Origin: Planctomycetota bacterium
GTDB taxonomy: Bacteria; Planctomycetota; UBA8742; UBA2392
NCBI GenBank assembly: GCA_027493625.1
Contig: JAOSKM010000003.1
Span: 725,028 to 789,027, forward strand
Direction of reading: 5' to 3'
DNA: 64,000 nt
Part shown: one piece after another, positions 8,424 to 17,064 of the stretch
Layout of the letters: the number at the start of each line of letters is the position of its first letter
How positions within the stretch are numbered: the stretch's first letter is position 1
Made by a program: the position numbers and the translations under genes
The notes under the pieces: model-generated
Databases searched by the model: none
The model's input: only the letters and a program-made list of their open reading frames with translations
Told to the model about the DNA's origin: nothing

Positions 8424-8864
8424 ATGCGCGTGCTGGTGCAGCGGGTCTCCCGCGCCAAGGTTACCGTCGATGGCAGAGTCACCGGCGAGATCGGCCCCGG
8501 CCTGCTGCTGCTGGTGGGCATCAAACAGGGCGACGGAGAATCCGAGCTGGACTGGATGGTTCACAAGCTCGCGAACCTGCGCGTGTTCAGCGACGACGAG
8601 GGCAAGATGAACCTCAGCGTGCAGGACACGGGCGGCGGCGTGCTGGCGATCAGCCAGTTCACCCTCTACGGCGACGCGAAGAAAGGCAACCGGCCCAGTT
8701 ACATCGAAGCCGCCCGGCCGGAAACAGCCGAGCCCCTGTACGAGAAGTTCTGCGAGCAATTGGGCGCTGCGATCGGTAAAGAAGTCCAACGCGGCGTATT
8801 CGGCGCGCACATGGATGTAGAGCTGGTCAACGATGGGCCGGTAACACTGATGCTGGAGAAATAG
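8424..8864 (+). CDS. dtd: D-aminoacyl-tRNA deacylase
   Basis: 146 residues from the ATG at 8424; the upstream extension in the same frame overlaps the previous gene and is not conserved-looking. DTD family signatures are clear: '[13 protein letters not shown]' at the N-terminus, '[17 protein letters not shown]' in the middle, and the C-terminal 'NDGPVT' motif. The enzyme removes D-amino acids (and glycine mischarged on tRNA-Ala) from tRNAs in the cytoplasm. Length matches the family. Confidence 0.95.
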   Translation: MRVLVQRVSRAKVTVDGRVTGEIGPGLLLLVGIKQGDGESELDWMVHKLANLRVFSDDEGKMNLSVQDTGGGVLAISQFTLYGDAKKGNRPSYIEAARPETAEPLYEKFCEQLGAAIGKEVQRGVFGAHMDVELVNDGPVTLMLEK

Positions 8865-9090
8865 GGACTGTCCCCGAAGTTGGGGACTGTCCCTGAATTC
8901 GAATCATCCAGACAGCGCCGAAAGCTCAGGGAACAGCAAATAACCAATTACCAATCACTACTGTCCGGTCATAAGTTAAACAGTGACCGCTGGTTACGAC
9001 ACTCGCTTGCTTCCGTTTCCGGCGGATCGGCTGCGAAGGCCGTTGAAATAGGCGTTCGCTCGAAAAGTGAAATGCTGAGGATTTGCATCA

Positions 9091-10145
9091 ATTGGGTCCC
9101 TACAAAGCTCAGGTGACCCTTAGTTCCCTTGCTGCGAGGGTGTAGTCGTGCCAGTCCTTCCTTGTCGGCACTCTCATTTCCACGCCCCATCCCAGCAGCC
9201 TTTCGAACAGCAGCGGCCGTCGGGCCGCCTTCCTTCGGTTGAAGCGGTACTCCCACTCCTCCAGCAGCCAGCCGAGCCACTCCGGGTGCCAGCTCCCGTG
9301 CAGGATGCCCAGGATGTGCCGCTTCAGCAGGCTCGCCACACGGTGCACCAGCGGCAGCTTCACGTGCGCCTTCCTGGGATCGCGGACCGGGTCGGGCTCG
9401 TGCTTCACCTCCGGCATGCCCCGGTAGCCGTTCCAGCCGTCCGTGTGCAGAGTGCTGCCCGGCTTCACGTGCTTGCCCACTACGCGGCGCAGGTCCTCGC
9501 CGCTGGCGCTGTCCACGGCCGAGAGCCGCACTCGTCCGCACTTGCCCCCGTCGTCCTCGACGGAGACTACGATCAAGGCCTTGTTCGGCCCGAGCCTGCG
9601 GCCCTGGGTCTCCTCGTCTCGGCCGCCGATCACGACTTCGTCGGTCTCGATGGTGCCGGAGAGCGGCTTCTTCCCGCGTCCGGCCATCACGAAGCGCAGC
9701 TTGCGTTTCCAGAGCGTGGCGGTGGCCTCGGCGACTCCCGCCTGGCGGGTCAGTTCCAGCATGCTGATGCCGGACTTGGCGGCGACGATCAGGTAGCAGA
9801 GCTTGAACGCCTTGGGCAGGGGCAGCTTGGTGTTGGCGAACAGCGTGCCGGCCAAGGGGGAAGTCTGACGGCCGCAGTCGGCGCACTCGATGATCGGGCG
9901 TCGCCTGTGCAGCCAGGCCGTGCGGTGGCCGCACTCGGGGCAGGCGAAGCCCTCGGGCCAGCGGGCTTTGATGATGGCGGCGAGGCAGGCCTCGCGGGTG
10001 GAGAAGGCGTTGTCGAAGTCGAAGCCGGATTCCGGGGCTGGCAATTCAAGCAGCAGGTCGGGCAAGGGCATGGGAAGGCTCCATTAGTTCACGCCCACAT
10101 GATAGAAGCCAGTGCGACACAACCTGCGCTTTGTAGGGACCCAAC
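9091..10145 (-). mobile_element. IS1595-family (ISXO2-like) insertion sequence, complete
   Basis: 1055 bp with terminal inverted repeats TTGGGTCCCTACAAAGC (left) matched at the right end with a single mismatch further in. It is flanked by 8-bp direct repeats TTGCATCA at 9083-9090 and 10146-10153. Eight-base duplications are usual for IS1595 elements. It contains one intact transposase gene. Confidence 0.93.
9109..10071 (-). CDS. IS1595-family DDE transposase
   Basis: 320 residues, intact. An N-terminal zinc ribbon (C44, C47, C63, C66: 'CPECG', 'CADCG') is followed by a helix-turn-helix-like region and the ISXO2-like DDE core: D144 in 'ETDEVVIGG', D211 in 'HTDGWNGY', and acidic residues at 271-274 before 'YRFNRR'. 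The stop codon lies within the terminal repeat. The only transposase in the nested pair likely to be functional. Confidence 0.95.
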   Translation of the reverse strand: MPLPDLLLELPAPESGFDFDNAFSTREACLAAIIKARWPEGFACPECGHRTAWLHRRRPIIECADCGRQTSPLAGTLFANTKLPLPKAFKLCYLIVAAKSGISMLELTRQAGVAEATATLWKRKLRFVMAGRGKKPLSGTIETDEVVIGGRDEETQGRRLGPNKALIVVSVEDDGGKCGRVRLSAVDSASGEDLRRVVGKHVKPGSTLHTDGWNGYRGMPEVKHEPDPVRDPRKAHVKLPLVHRVASLLKRHILGILHGSWHPEWLGWLLEEWEYRFNRRKAARRPLLFERLLGWGVEMRVPTRKDWHDYTLAARELRVT

Positions 10146-11501
10146 TTGCATCATTTCACTCAGGCTTCGCTCCACCTTCAACTCCTTGCGCGCGATCGCC
10201 ACCAGCAGATACACGCACACCGCAATCCAAACCTGCGTCTTCACCGCGTTCGGCGAAGTGCCGTAGAACGCCTTGATCCTCAGGTTCTGCTTGATCCACT
10301 TGAAGAACAGCTCCACCTGCCAGCGCTGTTTGTACAGCGCAGCGATCACCTCCGCGGGCAGCGTGAAGTTGTTGGTCAGGAACACCAGCCGCTTGCCGAT
10401 GTCCTCGGCAAAGAAGCTGATCCGCCGCAGCCGCTCCGGGTACAGTCCCTTGCTCTTTGGGCCACGCAGCCGGATGACACTGTCGCTGCACACGCCGGTT
10501 GACTTGTCCACTCTGCTGTAGTTGCGGGTGGCGAAGTCGAGCTTCTTCCTGGAGCGCACGATGAAGAAGGCGCCGTGCCCGGTGAAGCGGTACAGGCGCG
10601 CGAAGTCGATGTAGCCGCGGTCCAGCACGTAGATCGCGCCGGCCTCGAGCGGCAGAACGTCCAGGGCTCGCACGTCGGCCATGGCGCCGCTGGAGACATG
10701 CACGAATGTCGGGATGTTGCCGCGCAGGTCCAGCAGCGTGTGGAGCTTGACCGCGCTCTTGCGGCGGCGGAACTGCGCCCAGGGAAACAGCGAGAGGCAG
10801 AGGTCTATGGTGGTGGAGTCGAAGGCGTAGACGGTCCGGTCCAGATCGAAGGCGAAGGGCTCGCCCGCGTAGAGCGATCTCGCACGGGTGATCAGGGTTT
10901 GCGCCAGGTCGCTGAAGATGCGCCAGTCGCGACGCTCGTTGGCGTCGGCCAGGGTGCTGCGCGACACGCTGCCGCGAAAGCCGGCGTGATAAAGTTTGGG
11001 CTTCATCGCGCCGAGGCAAGTGACGATGTCGCGCAGGCTGTCGCGGGAGGTCAACTGCGCGAAGGCCAGCGCGAGAAACTGGTCGAAGCAGGAGAAACGC
11101 TTGACCCGGTGGTTGCCACCGCGTTGGGCGACGAATCGGTCGAACTCGCGCTTGGGCAGGAAGTCGAGAAGTTGGGCAAAGACCGTTCGGCCGCGGTTCA
11201 TAGGCGCGTACCCTCCACCATGAGGTGGAAGGATCATGCCGACAAAGGCACCGCAAAATGAAATCGATACACCAGCCCATGAACCGAAACACCCCTAAAC
11301 CAAAGCCTTGCCAGCCAACAGCTGAAAAGTTAACCGGACAGTAGTGATAACCAATAACCAATTCCCAATTACCAATGGCATCGAGGCGGCAGCCAAATGG
11401 TAAATGAAAATTGGTTATTGGTAATTTGCTGTTCCACAGAGGCGCATAGCACCTGGCGCGTATCGACGACGGGGACAGTCCCCAACCTCGGGGGCAGTCC
11501 C

Positions 11502-13226
11502 CTACACCGTGAACCTGCTGGGATCGATCAGGTTCAGGCGGATCAGGGCGAACACCACGATCAGCGTGCCGATCAGCGTGATCATCAGCGCGCCGAACAC
11601 CGGCAGCTTGGCCTCCAGGAAGCGCGCGACCGGCCCGCGCTTTTCCTTGCTGCGGCGCGCCAGGTACTCCTTGCTCTGCACCAGCATCAGGCCGATGGTC
11701 GCCAGCACCGTGGCGAGGCCCACGCTGAAGGCCAGCACGGCGATCAGCCCGCTGAACTCCATCTGCCACTGGAAGGCCAGCAGCCCGATCACGAATGCGC
11801 TGGGGCAGGGGATGATGCCGCCCAGGATGCCAAGGCGCAGAATCTCCCAGCGCGAGAGCTTGGCAGGGTCCAGCTCGCGGTGGTGATGGTGATGCCCGTG
11901 GTGGTGGTGGTCATGATCGTGGTGGTGGTCGTGATCGTCGTGGTGGTGATGATCGTGGTCGTGCACCTCCTCGAGGATGTCCGAATCCTCCGGGTGCTTG
12001 TGGTCGTGCGCGTGCGTGTGGGGATGATCGTGGTCGTGCTCCGGGTGCACATGCCGCCCGAAGATGTCGTGCTCGTGGTGCCCGCCGCCGCCGGCCCGCT
12101 TCATCACCAGGCTCGCTCCCATCAGAAAAATCGTCGCCCCTACCGCCAGCGCGATCCACTCCGCCAGCTGCTTCTCCGGGTTTTCCAGCATGCCGGGCCA
12201 CATGGTGCGCGCCATCCAGGCGCCCCCCAGCAGCAGGTACACGCCGCTGGTGTGCGCGGCCGTCACCACCAGGCCTAAAAACAGCGCGTCGGAGCGCCGC
12301 CCGCGCGTGCCCACCAGGTAGCCCGCAACCAGGGTCTTGCCGTGGCCAGGCATCAGCGCGTGGTAAGCGCCGACCAGGAACATGGTGGCCAGCACGGCCA
12401 GCCACACCCAGGGGTCGGCGCGCCCGTCACGCAACTGGGCCATGGCCCGTGAGATAGTGTCCTCGGCCTTGTCCTCGACGCGGCGTTCTTTGTCGGTCTG
12501 GAACAGCTGCTCGCGCCCGCCGGTGTCGCGGGGCTGGTCGGGCGGCCCGGGTTCGGTGCGGTCGGGCGGCGTGGCGATGCTGCTGGCGCCCTGGCCGATG
12601 TCCCACAGGAACTTGAGACGATGGAACTTGTCCGGTGTGCGGTCCCAGTTCACGGTGGTGATGGCGCGACGTTCCGGGCCGCGGTCGTCCCAGGCCTGCA
12701 GCTGCTGGCCGGGGTCGGCGATCGAGACGCGCTCGCTGGCCATGTAGAACTGCACGGGGTGTTTGCCCGGGCCCAACTCTGTGGGGAGCTGCACGTCGAA
12801 ACAGAATGAATAGCCGATGCGCAGTGTGCCGGTGGGCATGCCGCCCGGCTTGTCCACGTCGGCGTCCGGGTCGTCCAGGTTTACGAAAGCGAATTCGCTG
12901 AGCAGCGGCTCCAGCGTCGCCTGCTCGTCGCGCACGGCCAGGTGCACCGCGGCGATCAGGTCAGATGCCAGCACCTGGAAGCGGGCGTCCAGCTCGGCGC
13001 GGCTGATACGGCCGTCGCGGTCAGCATCCAGGTAAAGGAAGGCCTCGTTGTAGCTGGCGTACAGCGATTCGTAGCGGTACTGCACCAGCAGTTCCATGCG
13101 CTCGCTGTTGTCGGCGCCCTTCTTCAGCACCACCTGCGCGACCATGTCGCAGCGGTCATCGAAGGGGTGCGCGGCCAGCACGCCGGCGCACAGCAGAATG
13201 GCAAGGATGGCGGCGACTCGGGCCAT
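11502..13226 (-). CDS. NicO/RcnA-type nickel-cobalt exporter with EF-hand and His-rich loop
   Basis: 574 residues. A signal peptide (1-18) precedes an extracytoplasmic N-domain (about 20-265) that contains an EF-hand-like loop, D67-x-D69-x-D71-G ending at E78. The membrane part (about 272-574) has the NicO hallmark 'HALMPGHGKTLVAGYLVG' (PGHGK at 293-297) and a second conserved 'GIIPCPSAFVIG'. Between membrane halves lies a cytosolic loop at 383-449 made almost entirely of His and Asp, a metal-binding tract. Known NicO proteins export Ni/Co or related ions; the substrate here is not decided. The -10 box TATACT (13233-13238) puts +1 exactly on the ATG. Confidence 0.88.
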   Translation of the reverse strand: MARVAAILAILLCAGVLAAHPFDDRCDMVAQVVLKKGADNSERMELLVQYRYESLYASYNEAFLYLDADRDGRISRAELDARFQVLASDLIAAVHLAVRDEQATLEPLLSEFAFVNLDDPDADVDKPGGMPTGTLRIGYSFCFDVQLPTELGPGKHPVQFYMASERVSIADPGQQLQAWDDRGPERRAITTVNWDRTPDKFHRLKFLWDIGQGASSIATPPDRTEPGPPDQPRDTGGREQLFQTDKERRVEDKAEDTISRAMAQLRDGRADPWVWLAVLATMFLVGAYHALMPGHGKTLVAGYLVGTRGRRSDALFLGLVVTAAHTSGVYLLLGGAWMARTMWPGMLENPEKQLAEWIALAVGATIFLMGASLVMKRAGGGGHHEHDIFGRHVHPEHDHDHPHTHAHDHKHPEDSDILEEVHDHDHHHHDDHDHHHDHDHHHHGHHHHHRELDPAKLSRWEILRLGILGGIIPCPSAFVIGLLAFQWQMEFSGLIAVLAFSVGLATVLATIGLMLVQSKEYLARRSKEKRGPVARFLEAKLPVFGALMITLIGTLIVVFALIRLNLIDPSRFTV

Positions 13227-13257
13227 AGAGCAAGTATAGCTCGTCAGCGGGCAGGCG

Positions 13258-13282
13258 GCAGGAGCCGCAAGCGCAGGCGCGC
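13258..13282 (-). repeat. Interspersed 25-31 bp repeat, third copy
   Basis: Reverse complement of the sequence at 41291-41315 and 41582-41606 with about one mismatch (core GCGCTTGCGGCTCCT). It lies between the NicO exporter promoter and the stop of the esterase gene. Confidence 0.65.
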
Positions 13283-13328
13283 GGCCGCAAGCTCCTGCTT
13301 GCGTCGGGCCGCGCGCTCTTGTTCACCC

Positions 13329-15017
13329 TTAGAACTCGTCCTCTTCTTTGGGCTTGGCCGGTGTCGGCTTCACGTCCAGCAGTTTGGCGCAGTCGATCTC
13401 GAAACGGCCGATCCAGGGCAGGTTGCGGTCGCCGGTTGCCTCGAACTGGTCCAGCATCAAGGCCTTGTCGGCCTCAAACTTCCTGCTGACCGCGATGCCG
13501 ATTTCCTTGCTGTCTTTGCGCGGGTTCAGGCGCACCTTCAGCTTGCCCTCGGCGTCCAGCATGGAGGGCGCTACCAGGACGCTGACTTTCTTCGCGTTGC
13601 GCACCGTCAGCGTGACCTGCCCCGGCGCATCCAGCTTCGCCAGCACGCGGGCGACCAGCGGACCCTTTTCTTCGCGCTCGCGCTGCGGCGCCTTGGGGAA
13701 GCTGCCCTTCAGCACTTCCTCCTTGCCGCCGCGCTCGACCGTGATGCTGACGTCGTCGCCCGCGGTCTTGGTGTCCAGCGCGTCCAGCAGGTCCTGCATG
13801 GTCTTGATCTCGTGGTCGTCCAGCTTCTTGATCACGTCGCCCTTCTCGATGCCCATGCTTTCCGCCACGCTGCCCTTCACCACCATCTCCACCGTGGGCT
13901 GCTCGACGTCGCGTTCCATCTGCACGCCCAGGCGCGGACGGCCGCTGGGCACCACGATTTCGGCGTTGGCGGGCGCCAGGTTGGCGCTGCCCATCTCGCC
14001 CAGCTCATCGATGCTGAGCCAGGCGCGACGGCCGCGCTCCGGGCTGGTGCAGGCCCAGTCGATCTCGTTCGGCAGCAGGTTGCGGCGCCAGTCCTTGAGC
14101 GGCCCGGCCATGAAGGCAGGGATCTCGTCCTCGATCACGTCGTCAACCTGGTGGTTGAGTTCCGGGTAGCTGGTGAACTTCACGTTGGCGCCCAGGCCGT
14201 TGGCCTGCTCGTAGATCGGCGTCACACGCTTGGCCGGGTACAGGCCGTCGCGCCCGCCGTTGAAGCAATAGATGTTCAAACCCTTCAGGTTCTCGAGCCA
14301 CACCGGGGTGCCATCCATGCTGGGCACCAGCGGGTTGCCATTCATGGCGTAGAAGCCGGCGAAGGCGTCCGGCATGCGGAAAGCAAACCCGAAAGTACCG
14401 CTGCCGCCGTCGCTGTGGCCGTTGGCGAACACGCGCTGGTCGTCGATGTTGAGGCGGCGCTTGACCTCGGCCACCATGTGCAGCACGTTCTTCTGGCCCT
14501 TCTGCATCCACCACATGGCGCCCTGGCCCGTCTGCGGCACTCCCGCCGAGCAGCCCAGCACCACCACTTCCTTCTTCTGTTCCTCGCTGAGATAGGGCAG
14601 CCAGTACTGGATCGAGTATTGCCCGGCCGAGGGCTGGCCTTCTTCGCCTTTCAGGGGCCAGCCGGAGACGCCGCCGTGCATGCAGACCAGCAAGGGGTAG
14701 CGCTTGGCGGGGTCGTAGCCTTCGGGCACGTACACCCAGTAGGGGCGCTCGAAGCCGTCGGGGCACTTGGTGGACCATTCCTGTACGCCGCTTTCGACCG
14801 CGTCAAATGGGCAGTTGGCTATGGCCTGGCGCAGCTCCTCGACGCTGAGCGCCAGCAGCTGCTCGCGCAGGGCGGCCTTGTCCTTGCCCTTGGCCTGCAG
14901 GTAGCGCTTCAGCAGGGCCGCGTTGTCAACTTCCTTGGCAGGGGCTGGAACATCCTGTGCCAGGTTGACACAGGACAGTCCGATCAGGATCAGCAGGCTG
15001 CAGGTTAGCGTTCGCAC
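13329..15017 (-). CDS. Secreted alpha/beta-hydrolase (esterase) with PDZ domain
   Basis: 562 residues from the GTG at 15017, chosen because GGAGG lies eight bases upstream and a signal peptide begins there ('RTLTCSLLILIGL'). The hydrolase domain (about 75-330) has the oxyanion-type 'LLVCMHGG' and the nucleophile elbow 'GHSDGG' (serine near residue 202), as in PHB-depolymerase/feruloyl-esterase-like enzymes. A PDZ domain follows ('GSVAESMGIEKGDVIKKLDD'), then a C-terminal beta-rich domain. The expected site is the periplasm or outside the cell. The substrate is not deducible. Confidence 0.82.
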   Translation of the reverse strand: MRTLTCSLLILIGLSCVNLAQDVPAPAKEVDNAALLKRYLQAKGKDKAALREQLLALSVEELRQAIANCPFDAVESGVQEWSTKCPDGFERPYWVYVPEGYDPAKRYPLLVCMHGGVSGWPLKGEEGQPSAGQYSIQYWLPYLSEEQKKEVVVLGCSAGVPQTGQGAMWWMQKGQKNVLHMVAEVKRRLNIDDQRVFANGHSDGGSGTFGFAFRMPDAFAGFYAMNGNPLVPSMDGTPVWLENLKGLNIYCFNGGRDGLYPAKRVTPIYEQANGLGANVKFTSYPELNHQVDDVIEDEIPAFMAGPLKDWRRNLLPNEIDWACTSPERGRRAWLSIDELGEMGSANLAPANAEIVVPSGRPRLGVQMERDVEQPTVEMVVKGSVAESMGIEKGDVIKKLDDHEIKTMQDLLDALDTKTAGDDVSITVERGGKEEVLKGSFPKAPQREREEKGPLVARVLAKLDAPGQVTLTVRNAKKVSVLVAPSMLDAEGKLKVRLNPRKDSKEIGIAVSRKFEADKALMLDQFEATGDRNLPWIGRFEIDCAKLLDVKPTPAKPKEEDEF

Positions 15018-15279
15018 AACAACATCCTCCAAATCCGCTTGCCGGGCTGTTTCCCGGGCGAAGCGCAATTACTGCCAGTACCGTCACTCTTGCCGTGTCA
15101 AGACTTTGGCACGCCGGTTGCTCTTGACGTGGCAAGAGGACAGGGAGCGCAGGCATCCTGCCGGCATAACCCGCGAGCGTCCCGCTCGCGGGTGCCGTTG
15201 CCTGGAAGGCCACGGCCATTGCAGGCGGGCCGCCTGCGCTCCTGTAAGGGGCCACTTTTACGACGTACAGGGGTGGTAC
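15018..15279. repeat. Intergenic region with near-TTGACNNGTCAA sites and GC-rich inverted repeats
   Basis: 341 bp separate the divergent esterase and sigma-factor genes. The left part holds two one-mismatch versions of the TTGACNNGTCAA palindrome (TTGCCGTGTCAA near 15091 and TTGACGTGGCAA near 15125). The middle holds a hairpin around CCCGCGAGC/GCTCGCGGG, enclosed by GGAGCGCAGGC and its complement GCCTGCGCTCC near 15242, an arrangement also seen at 44178-44280. No gene is apparent. Confidence 0.55.
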
Positions 15280-15301
15280 GGAACCACCTCAAATTAAGGC
15301 G
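15280..15301 (+). promoter_or_regulatory. Possible ECF-type promoter upstream of the sigma factor
   Basis: GGAACC at 15280-15285 and CG at 15300-15301 resemble the GGAAC/CGT layout used by many ECF sigma factors, which often drive their own genes. GGTGGT and ACCACC form an inverted repeat over the -35 element. No experimental support. Confidence 0.35.
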
Positions 15302-15359
15302 ATTTGCCTGAAACTCTGTGGGAGGCCTGTTTCGTTTCAAGGGCTGAAGGGGGGCTGCA

Positions 15360-15860
15360 ATGCAGCGCAATGACGTTGAACTCCTGTTCGCTGAGCACGC
15401 CAAGGCGGTCCACGCGGCCGTTTACCGGCTCACGCTGGACAGCGCCGCGGCCGAGGACGCGACGCAGGAGGCCTTCGTCCGCCTGATCACGCGGCCGCCG
15501 AAGGACGACAGCAACGTGGGTGCGTGGCTGAAGCGTGTGGCGGTGAACTTCGCCATCGACACGCTGCGGCGCACGAACCGGCAGAAGCCCCTGGGTGACT
15601 GGGAGGTCGAGGAGCAGCCGAACCCGGATGTTTCCGACACCACCCTCAGCGACGAGCTGACGCTCGCCCTGGGCCGCCTGAAGCCGGACCACCGCGCCGC
15701 GGTCCTGGCCGTTGACCGCGACGGCATGAGCTACACGGATGCCGCCGACCTGCTCGGCGTTCACCTGAACAAGCTCAAGACGGACCTGCTGCGCGGACGG
15801 CGTGCCCTGCACGACATCCTGAAGGGTTCCGCACTGGCCGGCGACGGCCGCAAGGAGTAA
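15360..15860 (+). CDS. ECF-family RNA polymerase sigma factor
   Basis: 166 residues. Region 2 is seen at about 8-75 ('DATQEAFVRL', 'AWLKRVAVNFAIDTLRR') and region 4 at about 100-155 ('ALGRLKPDHRAAVLAVDRDGMSYTDAADLL' split by helix-turn-helix 'GVHLNKLKTDLLRGRRAL'). It lacks region 3, as in ECF factors. It is followed four bases later by a DUF4349 membrane protein, a likely anti-sigma partner. A GGAACC/CG promoter candidate upstream suggests autoregulation. Confidence 0.9.
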   Translation: MQRNDVELLFAEHAKAVHAAVYRLTLDSAAAEDATQEAFVRLITRPPKDDSNVGAWLKRVAVNFAIDTLRRTNRQKPLGDWEVEEQPNPDVSDTTLSDELTLALGRLKPDHRAAVLAVDRDGMSYTDAADLLGVHLNKLKTDLLRGRRALHDILKGSALAGDGRKE

Positions 15861-15864
15861 GGCA

Positions 15865-17004
15865 ATGGATAGCGCGTTCCGTTTGTCGAAAGACGAACAA
15901 GCCGTTCTGGACCACGTATCGGGCCTGACCCGGGTCCTTCCTGAGCCTTCCGATCCGGTCTGCGCCGACCGCGAGATCGTCGGGGAACTGGTGGCCATGC
16001 GCTCCCAACTGGGGGCCATGGCCATCCACCCCCCGAAAATGCGACTCACCTTCGACGACATACTCGCCGCGGCCGAGCAGCAGCCGCAATCCCCAACCGA
16101 CAACCGCGTCATCTACCGGCTCAGCAGCCGCTGGGGCATCGGCCTGGTCACCGCCGCCAGCGTGGCACTGGCCTTCATCACCGGCCTGATCGCCACGGCA
16201 AAACCCCACATTCAGTATTCCGCCGCCAGAGGCGAGCCCAGCCTGGTAATGCCTGATGCCGTGGCAACGTCGGATGAGCCGCTCAGTCAGCCGGAGCCTG
16301 CGGAAGCACAGATTGGTGATGAATCCCCCATTGACCCGGGTCTTTACGGGTCAATAGTGAGGCAGGGCTCCATCCACCTGCGTGACGGGGATCCCGCCCG
16401 CATCCAGCGCTTGGTTACCGAGCTGGTTACTTCCTCCGGCGGCATGGTTACCAACTTGACACGTCAAGGGACCGGGGAGGATGTGCAGGTCTCGCTTTCC
16501 GTAGCCGTGCCGGCCGACAAATACCGCGACTTCAAATCAAAGGTAGCCGGCTTCGGCGAAGTGCTGGATGAAACCGAATCGACCGAGGACGTCACCAGCG
16601 ACCAGGTCGACCTGCAGGCCCGCCTGACCGAAGCCCAGGACTACCTGGCCCGCCTCGACAAGCTGATCGAAACACCCACCGACCTTTCCTCGCTGCAGAA
16701 CCTCGAACGCGAACGCCGCCAGACCCGCCTCGAAATCGAGCGCTACAAGCGAGCCCTGCAATCCCTCGAAAACCGCGTGGCCCTGAGCCGCCTCGACGTC
16801 CAGATCACCACCGCCGCCCCGGCCGTAGCTGAGCCGCGCGGCGAACTGGCCGAGGCCTGGCACGACGGCATCGAAGGCCTGAAAGGCGTAAGCGGCTTCC
16901 TGCTGCGCGCCGGCCTGGCGGGTTCGCCGTTTTTAGCCATGGGCGCGATCGCCTTCTTCTTCCTGCGCCGCAAGCGCAAACAACTCGACCGCCAGGCGGC
17001 GTAA
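15865..17004 (+). CDS. DUF4349 membrane protein, probable anti-sigma factor
   Basis: 379 residues. A cytoplasmic N-domain (1-88) is followed by a transmembrane helix (91-111), an extracytoplasmic DUF4349 domain ('RQGSIHLRD', 'PADKYRDFKSKVAGFGEVLDETEST' in two parts) with a coiled coil at about 250-300, and a C-terminal transmembrane helix with a basic tail ('FFFLRRKRK'). Immediate coupling to the ECF gene implies that its N-terminal segment holds the sigma factor until an envelope signal arrives. No zinc-type ZAS motif is visible in the N-domain, so the mode of binding is uncertain. The CDS contains one TTGACNNGTCAA palindrome (16456-16467). Confidence 0.8.
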   Translation: MDSAFRLSKDEQAVLDHVSGLTRVLPEPSDPVCADREIVGELVAMRSQLGAMAIHPPKMRLTFDDILAAAEQQPQSPTDNRVIYRLSSRWGIGLVTAASVALAFITGLIATAKPHIQYSAARGEPSLVMPDAVATSDEPLSQPEPAEAQIGDESPIDPGLYGSIVRQGSIHLRDGDPARIQRLVTELVTSSGGMVTNLTRQGTGEDVQVSLSVAVPADKYRDFKSKVAGFGEVLDETESTEDVTSDQVDLQARLTEAQDYLARLDKLIETPTDLSSLQNLERERRQTRLEIERYKRALQSLENRVALSRLDVQITTAAPAVAEPRGELAEAWHDGIEGLKGVSGFLLRAGLAGSPFLAMGAIAFFFLRRKRKQLDRQAA

Positions 17005-17007
17005 AAC

Positions 17008-17061
17008 GTGGCACGGGTGTCCCCACCCGTGTCTGGGCATGGGTGAGGACACCCATGCCAC
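17008..17061. repeat. GTGGCACGGGTGTCC hairpin repeat
   Basis: Inverted repeat with arms GTGGCACGGGTGTCC / GGACACCCATGCCAC. A near-identical unit lies at 20545-20599, and a fragment at 26748-26770. It separates the convergent anti-sigma and reverse transcriptase genes and may act as a bidirectional terminator. Confidence 0.75.
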
Positions 17062-17064
17062 AAG

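Larger units (their letters stand above)
8969..11201 (-). pseudogene. IS4-family transposase, split by IS1595 insertion
   Basis: The N-terminal part runs from ATG 11201 ('MNRGRTVFAQ') to 'SLSEMMQ' at about 10146. The C-terminal tail ('MQILSISLFERTPI', then 'NQRSLFNL' and the stop at 8969) lies on the far side of the insertion. DDE features are seen in the large part: 'YAFDSTTIDL', 'YVLDRGYIDF' and the C-terminal 'YKQRWQVELFFKWIKQNLRI' region. The 8-bp duplication TTGCATCA (TGATGCAA on the coding strand, Met-Gln) joins both halves in frame, so excision would restore the gene. As it stands the large part reads into the inserted element and stops at 10089. Confidence 0.9.
8960..11342 (-). mobile_element. 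IS4-family element, interrupted by an IS1595-family element
   Basis: Terminal inverted repeats begin ACTGTCCGGT at both ends (8960 rightwards, 11342 leftwards), extendable outward to ATCACT. The element sits inside an AT-rich intergenic palindrome whose arms (8929-8955 and 11409-11435) would otherwise pair. Repetitive flanks make the target-site duplication ambiguous. Its transposase gene is split by the nested element at 9091-10145, so it is probably immobile on its own. Confidence 0.85.

Noticed and set aside
10156..11769. 537-codon minus-strand open frame
   Set aside because: Arg/Ala/Pro-rich shadow of the IS4 transposase frame, running through intergenic repeats.
12942..15008. 688-codon plus-strand open frame
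   Set aside because: Antisense to both the NicO exporter and the esterase; the His/Val/Leu-rich composition is that of a GC-rich shadow.
16324..16354. TTGACCC ... GGGTCAA inverted repeat in the anti-sigma gene
   Set aside because: The spacing differs from the TTGACNNGTCAA motif, and it lies within coding sequence, so it was not counted as a site.
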